Shown: piece after piece, positions 46,724 to 56,647 of the stretch
Layout of the letters: each line of letters starts with the position of its first letter
Numbering within the stretch: position 1 is the stretch's first letter
Assembly: GCF_003086295.3 (NCBI RefSeq)
Contig: NC_092051.1
Span: 68,077,772 to 68,141,771, forward strand
Source of the DNA: Arachis hypogaea
Lineage: Eukaryota; Streptophyta; Magnoliopsida; Fabales; Fabaceae
Length of the DNA: 64,000 nucleotides
Direction of reading: 5' to 3'
Notes under the pieces: generated by a model
What the model was told of the DNA's origin: nothing
Seen by the model: the letters and a program-made list of their open reading frames with translations, nothing else
Database searches by the model: none
Position numbers and translations under genes: made by a program

Positions 46724-47419
46724 CAATGGTTATGGAAAAAACAAAAAAGCTATGTTTTTTACCACACCAAACTTAGAAAGTTGCTCGCCCTCGAGCAAAA
46801 GAAGAAAGAATAGAAGAATAAGAAGAAGATATGGAGGAGATGGAGGGAGATGTGTATTCGGCCATATGGGTGGGATTGGGTGGGAAAGAGATGTTGAATT
46901 TTGAAGGAAAGTGGGTGTTTGGATGTGAGTGGTAAAGAGTTAATAGGGAAGAGTGTTTATTGGGAATAGAGGATGATTGAGAAGAGAGAAGAGAGTGAGT
47001 GGAGGTAGGTGGGGATCCTGTGGGGTCCACAGATCCTGAGGTGATCCTGTGAGGTCCACAGATCTTGAGGTGTCAAGGCATTTACATCCCTGCACCAATT
47101 TAGGCATGCAAAATGCCCTTGCACACAACTCTGGGCGTTCAGCGCCAGGTTGGTGCCCATTTTGGGCGTTCAACGCCCATTTGCTGCCATTTCTGGCGTT
47201 GAACGCCAGAACCATGCTTGTTCTGGGCGTTCAGCGCCAGGATGCTCCCATTCTGGGCGTTCAGCGCCAGAACTATGCTCTGTTCTGGCGTTTGAACGCC
47301 AGACAGATGCTCCTCCAAGATGTGATTTTTCTTCTGCTGTTTTTGATTCCGTTTTTGATTTTTTTGTTTATTTTGTGACTCCACATGATTATGAACCTAA
47401 GAAAACATGAAAAACAAGA

Positions 47420-47477
47420 ATTAGATAAACATGGGGTTGCCTCCCAACAAGCGCTTCTTTAATGTCAATAGCTTGAC
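47420..47477 (-). other. Post-ORF double hairpin (element G, copy 2)
   Basis: On the minus strand GTCAA-GCTA-TTGAC (47477-47464), then ATTAAAGAAGCGCTT, then GTTGGGAGGCAACCCC, in which the second stem is weakened to 3-4 pairs. The copy at 40177-40190 / 40146-40162 has the same first hairpin and a 4-bp second stem. Confidence 0.7.
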
Positions 47478-47496
47478 AGTGGGCTCTCATGGAGCC

Positions 47497-49824
47497 TCAC
47501 AGATGTGCAGAGCTTTGTTGAAACTCTCCAACACTAAACTTAGAGTTTGGATATGGGAGTTCAACACCAAACTTAGAGTTTGGTTGTGGCCTCCCAACAC
47601 CAAACTTAGAGTTTGACTGTGGGGGCTCTGGTTGACTCTGCTTGGAGAGAAGCTTTTCCTGCTTCCTCCCCATGGTTGCAGAGGGAGATCCTTGAGTTTT
47701 GAATACAAGGGAGTTCTCATTCCATTGAAGGACTATTTCACCTCTGTCAACATCAATCACAGCTCTTGATGTGGCCAGGAAAGGTCTTCCTAGGATGATG
47801 GATTCATCCTCTTCCTTTCCAATATCCAGGACTATGAAATCAGTAGGTATGTAAAGGCCCTCAACCTTTACTAATACATCTTCTACTTGTCCATAAGCCT
47901 ATTTTCTTGAGCTGTCTGCCATCTCTAGTGAGATTTTAGCAGCTTGCAGCCCATAGATTCCCAGTTTCTCTATTACAGAGAGGGGCATGAGGTTTATCCC
48001 TGAACCAAGGTCACACAGAGCCTTAAAGATCATGGTGCCTATGGTACAAGGGATTATGAACTTTCCAGGATCCTGTCTCTTCTGAGGCAATGTTAGTTGA
48101 TCCAGATCACTTAGTTCATTGATGAACAAGGGAGGTTCAACTTCCCAAGTATCAATGCCAAACAATTTGGCATTCAGCTTCATGATTGCACCAAGAAACT
48201 TGGCAGTTTGCTCTTCAGTAACATCCTCATTCTCTTCGGAAGAGGAGTACTCATCAGAGCTCATGAAGGGCATAAGGAGGTTCAATGGAATCTCTATGGT
48301 CTCTAGATGAGCCTCAGAGTCCTTTGGTTCCCCAGAGGGAAGCTCCTTATTGATCACTGGACGTCCCTGGAGGTCTTCCTCCTTGGGATTGACGTCCTCT
48401 CCTTCCCTTACAGGTTCGGCCATGGCACTTATGTCAATGGCCTTGCACTCTCCTTTTGGGTTCTCTTCTGTATTGCTTGGGAGAGTACTAGGAGGGATTT
48501 CAGTGATCCTTTTACTCAGCTGGCCCACTTGTGCTTCCAAATTTCTAATGGAAGACCTTGTTTCATTCATGAAACTTACAGTGGCCTTAGATAGATTAGA
48601 GACTAGATTTGCTAAATTAGAAGTATTTTGTTCAGAGTTCTCTGTCTGTTGCTGAGTTGATGATGGAAAAGGTTTGCTATTGCTAAACCTGTTTCTTCCA
48701 CCATTATTAAAGCCTTGTTGAGGCTTTTGATCCTTCCATGAGAAATTTGGATGATTTCTCCATGTTGAGTTATAGGTGTTTCCATAAGGTTCACCTAAGT
48801 AATTTACCTCTGCTATTGCAGGGTTCTCAGGATCATAGGCTTCTTCTTCAGAAGATGCCTCTTGAGTACTGTTGGATGCAGCTTGCATTCCATGCAGACT
48901 CTAAGAGATCATATTGACTTGCTGAGTCAATATTTTATTCTGAGCCAATATGGCATTCAGAGTATCAACTTCAAGAACTCCCTTCTTCATAGGCGTCCCA
49001 TTACTCACAGGATTCCTTTCAGAAGTGTACATGAACTGGTTATTAGCAACCATGTCAATGAGTTCTTGAGCTTCTGCAGGCGTTTTCTTTAGGTGAATGG
49101 ATCCACCTGCAGAGGTGTCCAGTGACATCTTTGATAGCTCAGATAAACCATCATAGAATATATCCAGGATGGTCCATTCTGAAAGCATGTCAGAAGGACA
49201 CTTTTTGGTCAACTGTTTGTATCTTTCCCAAGCTTCATAGAGAGATTCACCTTCTTTCTGTCTGAAGGTTTGAACATCAGCTCTAAGCTTGCTCAGCTTT
49301 TGAGGAGGAAAATACTTGGCTAAGAAAGCCGTGACCAGCTTATCCCAAGAGTTCAGGCTGTCTTTGGGTTGAGAATCCAACCATAATCTAGCTCTGTCTC
49401 TTACAGCAAAAGGGAAAAGCATAAGCCTGTAGACTTCAGGATCTACTCCATTAGTCTTAACAGTATCACATATCTGCAAGAATTCAGTTAAGAACTGAAA
49501 AGGATCTTCAGATGGAAGTCCATGAAACTTGCAGTTCTGCTGCATCAGAGAAACTAATTGAGGTTTCAGCTCAAAGTTGTTTGCTCCAATGGCAGGAATA
49601 GAGATGCTTCTTCCATGTAAATTGGAATTAGGTGCAGTAAAGTCACCAAGCATCTTCCTTATATTATTATTATTTTCGGCTGCCATCTCCTCTTCCTATT
49701 CAAAAATTTCTGAAAGGTTTTCTCTGGATTGTTGTATTTTAGCTTCTCTTAATTTTCTCTTCAGAGTCCTTTCAGGTTCTGGATCTGCTTCCACAAGAAT
49801 GTTCTTATCCTTGCTCCTGCTCAT
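47497..49824 (-). pseudogene. Element G gag-protease polyprotein (copy 2)
   Basis: The minus-strand ATG at 49824 begins SRSKDKNILVEADPEPER and one frame runs to about 47497 with only three stops: near 49696 (TAG), 48901 (TAG) and 47899 (TAG). Gag has the core LMLFPFAVRDRARLWLDS and GESLYEAWERYKQLTKKCP, then Gln/Asn/Ser-rich sequence with a heptad-like helix (NLVSNLSKATVSFMNE). There is no CCHC knuckle. The retropepsin-like part has CDLGSGINLMP, where the usual G-A-S is G-S-G, and SIILGRPFLATSRAVIDV. The C-terminus contains three NSKFGV-type repeats read from copies of the AAGTTTGGTGTTG word. No polymerase follows; about 780 codons in all. Confidence 0.88.
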
Positions 49825-51738
49825 ATGATAAGGAAGAATGGACAGGAAAATGATAATAATAATAGAGATCCTTTATACCACAGTATAGGGATCCCTTTGT
49901 GAGTGGAAGAAAAGAGGGGGAGACAAAGCACGTGATGTAAAAGAAGAAATGCAACTGTGCGAATGGAAGAGATGTGAGATGAGATGTTAGGATATGAATG
50001 AATAAATAGAATGAGATGGGGGAGGAATAATTTTCGAAAATTATTTTGAAAAAGGGTTAGTGATTTTTGAAAATTGGTTTTTGAAAATTGTTAGTATTTT
50101 TTTTTCGAAATTTTTTTTTAAAATAAAAATAAAAATAAAAATAATTAGTAAATAAAAAAGAAATTTTTGAAAAAAGGGGGAGGTATTTTCGAAAATTAGA
50201 AAGGGAGAATTAGTTAGGTGGTTTTGAAAAAGTTAAGAAACAAACAAAAAGTTAGTTAGTTAGTTGAAACAAATTTTTGAAAAGATAAGAAGTTAGGAAG
50301 TTAGAAAAGATATTTTGAAAAGATATTTTTGAAAAAGATAAGATAAGAAGATATTTTGAAAAGATATGATTGAGATTAGTTTTTGAAAACGATTTGATTT
50401 TTAAAATCTCAATTAATGACTTGATTCATAAAAAATCACAAGATATGATTCTAGAACTTAAAGTTTGAATCTTTCTTAACAAGCAAGTAACAAACTTCAA
50501 ATTTTTGAATCAAAACATTAATTGATTAGTTGTTTTCGAAAATTTGATTTAAAAATAAGAAAAAGATTTTTGAAAAATATTTTTGGAATTTTCGAAAATA
50601 ACTAAGAATTTTGAAAAAGATTTGATTTTTGAAAAAGATTTTGAAAAAGATAAGATTTTCAAATTGAAAATTTGATTTGACTCATGAGAAACAATTTGAT
50701 TTTAAAAATTTTTGAAAAAGTCAATCCAAATTTTCGAATTTGATGAGAGAAAAAGGGAAAGATATTTTTTTTTTGATTTTTTGAATTTTTATGATGAGAG
50801 AGAAAAACACTAAAAAGATGCAATGCATGAAATTTTTAGATCAAAACATGTGATGCATGCAAGAATGCTATGAATGTCAAGATGAACACCAAGAACACTA
50901 TGAATGTCATGATGAACATCAAGAACATATTTTTGAAAAATTTTTAATGCAAAGAAAACATGCAAGACACCAAACTTAGAATTCTTTAATGCTTACGCAC
51001 TAAGAATTCAAGAATGCATATGATAAACATGAAAAGACACAAAACAAAAAATCATCAAGATCAAACAAGAAGACTTACCAAGAACAACTTGAAGATCATG
51101 AAGAACACTATGAATGCATGATATTTTCGAAAAAATGCAAGATGCATATGCAAGTGACACCAAACTTATAATGTGACTCAAGACTCAAACAAGAAACAGA
51201 AAAATATTTTTGATTTTTATGATTTTCTAATTTTTTTTGTATTTTTTTCGAAAATTATATGAAAAAGAAAAAATAAGGATTCCAAAATTTTTAACATGAA
51301 TTCCAGGAATCTTGCATTCTTAGTCTAAAGCTTCAGTCCAGGAATTAGACATGGCTCACTAGCCAGCCAAGCTTTCAATGAAAGCTCCGGTCCAAAACAC
51401 TAGACATGGCCAATGGCCAGCCAAGCTTCAGCATTTAATTCAGACATGACACGCCTGACATACCCTACAGTCGTGTAAGAGCTGATGGTTGGAAGCCTCA
51501 GTCCAAAAGAATTTAGACATGGCTTTACAGCCAGCCAGGCTTCACATGCTTCATGAAACACTAGAATTCATTCTTAAAGATTTTGAATAAAATTTTTGAA
51601 AACGTTTTTATTTATTTTTTTCGAAAATAGATGATAGATTTTTGAAAACATTTTTGACAAATTTTTGAAAATAAAATAAAAGGAAAATTACCTAATCTGA
51701 GCAACAAGATGAGCCGTTAGTTGTCCAAACTCGAACAA
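49825..51738 (-). other. Leader between primer site and gag (element G, copy 2)
   Basis: 1.9 kb without ORFs. It is dominated by TTTTTGAAAA and TTTTCGAAAA words (about 50030-50770 and 51180-51670) and holds ACACCAAACTTA words at about 50970 and 51155. The leader of copy 1 is 42169-43557. Confidence 0.75.
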
Positions 51739-51756
51739 TCCCCGGCAACGGCGCCA
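51739..51756 (-). promoter_or_regulatory. Primer binding site, tRNA-Asp type (element G, copy 2)
   Basis: Minus-strand TGGCGCCGTTGCCGGGGA, perfect match, 6 bases from the LTR. Confidence 0.92.
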
Positions 51757-51762
51757 AAAACT

Positions 51763-53499
51763 TGGTGCACGAAATTGTGATGTCCAGGCTCAAACAATCC
51801 CTGGTAATGGCTCCAAAGCTTGGTGCTTTGAGCTTAATTCATAATTGTCACAACTTCGATACAACTAACCAGCAAGTGCACTGGGTCGTCCAAGTAATAC
51901 CTTATGTGAGTAAGGATCGAATCCCACGGAGATTGTTGGTATGAAGCAAGCTATGGTCACCTTGCAAATCTCAGTCAGGCGGATTTAAACATGATATTTT
52001 ATTAGATTAAAATAAACAATAAAAGGGATAGAGATACTTATGTAATTCATTGGTAGGAATTTCAGATAAGCGAATGGAGATGCTTTTCGTTCCTCTGAAC
52101 CTCTGTTTTCCTGCTATCTTCATCCAATCAGTCTTACTCCTTTCCATGGCTGGCTTTATGTGATACATCACCACTGTCAACGGCTACTTTCGGTCATCTC
52201 ACGGGAAAATGATCCAATGCCCTGTCACGGCACGGCTAATCGTCTGGAGGCATCACCCTTGCCAATGGCTTCATCTTATCCTCTCAGTGAATAATATGCT
52301 CACGCACCCTGTCACGGCACGGCTATTCATCTATCGGTTCTCGATCATGCTGGAATAGGATTTACTATCCTTTTGCGTCTGTCACTAACGCCCTGCAATC
52401 GCGAGTTAGGAGCTCGTCACAGTCATTCAATCATTGAATCCTACTCGGAATACCACAGACAAGGTTTAGACCTTCCGGATTCTCTTGAATGCCGCCATCA
52501 TTCTAGCTTATGCCACGAAGATTCTGGTTAGGAGATCTAAGAGATACTCATTCTAGCTTAATTCATGTAGAACAGAAGTGTTTGTCAGGCACGCGTTCAT
52601 AAGGGAGAAGGATGATGAGCGTCACACATAATCATCACCTTCATCACGTTCTTGGGTGCGAATGGATATCTTAGAAGAGAAATAAGAAGAATTGAATAGA
52701 AAACAGTAGTACTTTGCATTAATCTTTGAGGAACAGCAGAGCTCCACACCTTAATCTATGGAGTGTAGAAACTCTACCGTTGAAAATACATAAGTGAAGG
52801 TCCAGGCATGGCCGAGATGGCCAGCCCCCTTTTACGTGATCAATAGATCAAAGGCTGATCAAAAGATGCCTAATACAATAGTAATAGGTCCTATTTATAA
52901 TAAACTAGCTACTAGGGTTTACATGAGTAAGTATTTGATGTATAAATCCACTTCCGGGGCCCACTTGGTGTGTGTTTGGGCTGAGCTTAAGTGTAGCATG
53001 TGCAGAGGCCATTTGTGGAGTTGAACGCCAAGTTCTGTGCCAGTTTGGGCGTTCAACTCTGGTTTTGGATCCTTTTCTAGCGCTGGACGCCAGATTTGGG
53101 CAGAAGGCTGGCGTTGAACGCCAGTTTACGTCGTCAATTATTGGCCAAAGTATGGACTATTATATATTGCTGGAAAGCCCTGGATGTCTACTTTCCAACG
53201 CAATTGGAAGCTCGCCATTTCGAGTTCTGTAGCTCCAGAAAATCCACTTTGAGTGCAGGGAGGTCAGAATCCAACAGCATCAGCAGTCCTTTTTCAACCT
53301 CTGAATCTGATTTCTGCTCAAGTCCCTCAATTTCAGCCAGAAAATACCTGAAATCACAGAAAAACACACAAACTCATAGTAAAGTCCAGAAATGTGAATT
53401 TAACATAAAAACTAAGGAAAACATCCCTAAAAGTAACTAGATCCTACTAAAAACATACTAAAAACAATGCCAAAAAGCGTATAAATTATCTGCTCATCA
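51763..53499 (-). repeat. LTR copy 3 of element G (5' end of the array)
   Basis: 1737 bp; on the plus strand TGGTGCACGAAATTG to CTGCTCATCA. Followed directly by the right GATAA duplication. Confidence 0.92.
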
Positions 53500-53504
53500 G
53501 ATAA
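53500..53504. repeat. Right target-site duplication of element G (GATAA)
   Basis: Copy of 36304-36308. Confidence 0.92.
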
Positions 53505-53826
53505 CTAGGACAGGACTTTCAAATTTTAATACCTTGCCAAGAGTTTATTTTACAGTTATTTATTTATTTTAATTGTCATTTAAATTATTTGTTCCTTACT
53601 TTCAAAACCCCCATTTACAAAACTTATAGCAATAATAAGAACACCTCCCTGCAGTTCCTTGAGAAGATGACCCGAGGTTTAAATACTTCGTTTATCAATT
53701 TTAAAGGGGTTTGTTACTTGTGACAACCAAAACGTTTGTAAGAAAAGTCGATTGCTCAGTTTTTAGAAACTATACTTGCAACGGGAATTTATTCTGAATT
53801 CTAAACCGTCAATCTTCCGTTCTTCA
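53505..53826 (+). repeat. 3' LTR of element F, right part
   Basis: Continues the F LTR after the G insertion to GTTCTTCA at 53826; the final 250 bases match 27770-28012 closely. Confidence 0.9.
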
Positions 53827-54420
53827 AGAAAGTTGTAAGTTAATATCTCTTTTGCTGAGGTGTTGGAGAAGAAACCACCCTATATGGCCTATTTGAAAAG
53901 TGTGATTTCTGAGAAAAAGGCCCTGACGGAAGATGAAACCGTGGTGCTGACCAAGGAATGCAGTGCCCTGGTGCAAAGGAAGCTGCCTCAGAAGGTGCTA
54001 GATCCCGGAAGTTTCCTAATTCCCTGCATTATAGGGACCATCACATTTGAGAAGGCACTGTGTGACCTTGGCTGAAGAATCAATCTTATGCTTCTCCGTG
54101 ATGAGGAAGCTGAGGATTCAAGAGGTGCATCTCACAAGGATCTCATTAGAGATGGTAGATAAGTCCCTGAAACAGTTTTCAGCCTTCTCCTCTTAGTGCA
54201 GAGCTTTAAAGAACCCCCAGACATCAAATCTAAGTTTGATGTTGGGAATTCATCATCAAACACTAAGGAAGGAGGCCCTATGAAGAAGGTACCCAAGGGT
54301 TGGGAGAACAAGAAAATTCCAACTGAAGACATCTCACCTGGCATGTGAGTTGTCTTCACTAGAAGTCCAGTCATTCCACATACTGTGAACTGGATCCTGT
54401 CTCTAGAACATGTTAAACTG
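53827..54420 (+). pseudogene. Element I protease and C-terminal tail, right of element F
   Basis: The frame reads VNISFAEVLEKKPPYMAYL (after a stop in place of Glu), DPGSFLIPCIIGTITFEKA and LCDLG, then a TGA right after the catalytic Asp-Leu-Gly and a one-base deletion a few codons on. The second protease motif (ILGRPFLAT) is missing, apparently deleted near 54180. The tail (KGWENKKIPTEDISPGM, a stop, then HTVNWILSLEHVKL) matches the tail of the element A protease frame. The left half of the same frame is at 26553-26731. Confidence 0.8.
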
Positions 54421-54460
54421 ATTCACTGAGCCCCTATCAACCTTCATAAAGGAGCTGTCC

Positions 54461-54507
54461 GTCAAGTTAATGACGGTAAAAAAGCGCTTGTTGGGAGGCA
54501 ATCCAAC
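54461..54507 (+). other. Post-ORF double hairpin (element I)
   Basis: GTCA-AGTTAA-TGAC (54461-54474) and GTTGGG-AGGCAA-TCCAAC (54490-54507), the latter with a G-T pair. The remaining 150 bases to 54660 are T-rich with nothing recognised. Confidence 0.78.
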
Positions 54508-54660
54508 CATATGTACAATATATCCTAATTTTTTTTCTTTTATATCATTTTTATTTTGATTTCATATCATTTTATTTTCTATCATTTTTCATAGTTTTCC
54601 TCTTCTTTTTAATGTTTGTGATCATGTGTAGCACTTAGAACAGAAATAGGAATAGAGGAC

Positions 54661-56611
54661 TGATATCCTAAAAACTGTCTCTCAACAATTTTCTATCAGC
54701 AAGTGCACCGGATTGTTGTCAAGTAAAAACTCATTGTAGAGTGAGGTCGAATCCCACAAGGATTGGTTGGTTGATCAATGTTAATTGGAGAATTGTTCTA
54801 GTTGAACTAAATCCGATTTGAAATTAGGATCGCAGAATGTAAATTAGCGGGAAACTTAAATTGCAAGAAATTAAATGGGAATGGGGAGATTGAGCATTAA
54901 ATTAAAGACAGAATTTAAAAGAATGGGTAGATCAGAGATGGAAAAGCTCATTGGGGTTAGGAGATGCTATAATTCTCCGGATCAAACTCATTTTCATCTC
55001 TTCCTCAATCAATGTATTCATTGATCTCTTTGGCAATCTTAGGTGATTGGATCCCAATTCCTTGGTAATCCAATCTCTCTAAGCATGAACAATTGCCTAA
55101 TTCCTTGATTTAAGTGCTCATAGGAAGAGATGAGGTGTGGTCACTGATTATACCACACATATTCATAGATCAAAGTGTTGGTAGGATTACATTTCACGAT
55201 ATCCATCCAAACCCCAGTCTAATCTAATGTGAGAAAGCATTTTTAGCATGATCTCCTCATTCCTCTTCTATATTCAGAGGAGATCCAATTATGGATAGCT
55301 TCTTTCCCAAGACAACTATCCACTGGGATGAAGAACGAAAGCTTTCTAGCAAGATCAAGAGAAAAGAAAGAAGAAGAAAAATGAAAATTAATATTGATCC
55401 ATTTAATTACACAGAGCTCCCTAACCCAATGAAGGGGGTTTAGTTGTTCATAGCTCAATACAAATCAAAAAGAAAAGAAATTGCAGAAAAGTAAGAAAGT
55501 ACAAAAGGAAAATGTTGCAAAAAAAGAAAGTACATAAACTAAAAGGAAAAATTGCAGATGAAATGAAATCAGAGTCTGAACCTCTAGAGCCCCTTCAGGG
55601 CCTCCCAGAGAGATGCCTTCAATCTTCAGCAATCCTTCTATTTATACTCTTCTTCTCATCTTCAATTGGATCAAGTACTTGGATGTGGGCCTTTTAGAAG
55701 TGATTCTTTGATGATAGGCATTGGCAACTAACTGCAAACTCTGCATAGGTGCAATCTCGAATGGAAAAAGCCTCAACGTTGGTGATCACGTTTGTACAAA
55801 AACGTTGGGTCAAACATTGCTTTAGAAAAATGAATTCTGGGCTTTGATAGCAATGTTTGACTCAACGTTGGAGCACCAACGTTCGCGCGTCCACCCATGC
55901 ACCTGGCCCACGCGTACGCGTGGATGGTCAAAATTGTCATTCTACGTTTACACGTCAAACAAGTTTTTGCGCGTATGCGTCGTTCAGGCATTCGCGTGCA
56001 AGGCCAAAATTTGTATCCACGCGTATGCGTCATAGAACCGTACGCGTCACCTCAAATTTTCCCACTTCCAGTTTTGGGAGTCTCATCGCGTACGTTGGCC
56101 TCAGCATTGGACCACAAACGCTCCCTCCAACATTGGCCTTTCCATGCGTGCGCGTCACCCATGCGTATTCGTGGATTTTCAAAATTCCACAATCGACGCG
56201 TGGGCGACACGCGTCGCACCAAATTTTTCCAATTTCCAGAAAGCACATTGTATTGAAATAGGTTGGAGGTAACATTGGACTACCAATGTTCCCTCCAACG
56301 TTGGCACCAGAAACTTGCAGAAAGTTGCATTGCCCTCTTTCGTTGCTCCTCCTCTGCTTCTTTCCTCCTATCATCAACCAAACAAATACATCAAAGCTTT
56401 GCTAATTTCATAATAATTTGCATCATTCATAATCAACAAGTAAACATATCATAATTCTTATGAAAATGAATCAAAATAACAATGTTTGATTGAATTAAGG
56501 CATGCATGAAATTCCCATCTAAATACCTACTTATTGCCTAAGAAATGCATGAAACTACCCTAAAACAAGCTAAAAATGGCTTGTGAAACTAGCCAAGATG
56601 CCCTGGCATCA
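54661..56611 (-). repeat. 3' LTR of element M
   Basis: 1951 bp; minus-strand TGATGCCAGGGCATC to GGATATCA. Minus-strand TATAAATAG at 55636-55628. Words of CAACGTT type (GTTGG, CCAACGTT) and CG-rich ACGCGT words are mixed upstream of the TATA box (55770-56310). Confidence 0.78.
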
Positions 56612-56647
56612 CAACACCAAACTTAAATCTTGCTTGTCCTCAAGCAA
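56612..56647 (-). promoter_or_regulatory. Pre-LTR hairpin and purine-tract junction (element M)
   Basis: Minus-strand TTGCTTG-AGGA-CAAGCAA (56647-56630), perfect stem, then GATTTAAGTTTGGTGTTG abutting the LTR. Confidence 0.75.

Larger units (their letters stand above)
36309..53499 (-). mobile_element. Element G: gag-protease element in a three-LTR tandem array
   Basis: On the minus strand: LTR 53499-51763, interior 51762-45318, LTR 45317-43582, interior 43581-38045 (with the N gap), LTR 38044-36309. The outer ends carry one GATAA duplication, so the whole array sits as a single insertion. The three LTRs are over 99% alike by eye. Each interior has primer site, AT-rich leader, gag-protease, hairpins, GGCGTT palindromes, a small second ORF with a tRNA-like segment and the pre-LTR hairpin. 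Polymerase is absent. Unequal recombination or an assembly duplication could give this shape. Confidence 0.9.
26732..53826 (+). mobile_element. Element F: two-ORF non-autonomous LTR retrotransposon, 3' LTR split by element G
   Basis: 5' LTR 26732-28012, primer site, ORF1 (28129-29736), hairpins and ACGCG words, a 1 kb intron-like stretch, ORF2 (31894-33361), two hairpin/purine-tract copies, and a 3' LTR (35143-36308 plus 53505-53826) interrupted by G. Flanks are AGGAA (26727-26731) and AGAAA (53827-53831), a 5-bp duplication with one change. No gag, protease or polymerase is present; without G the element is about 9.9 kb. Confidence 0.88.

Noticed and set aside
46773..47030. 85-codon Ser/Pro/His-rich minus-strand frame in element G
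   Set aside because: It reads the pyrimidine-rich leader between the palindrome array and the internal hairpin; composition explains it and there is no motif. A coding role cannot be fully excluded.
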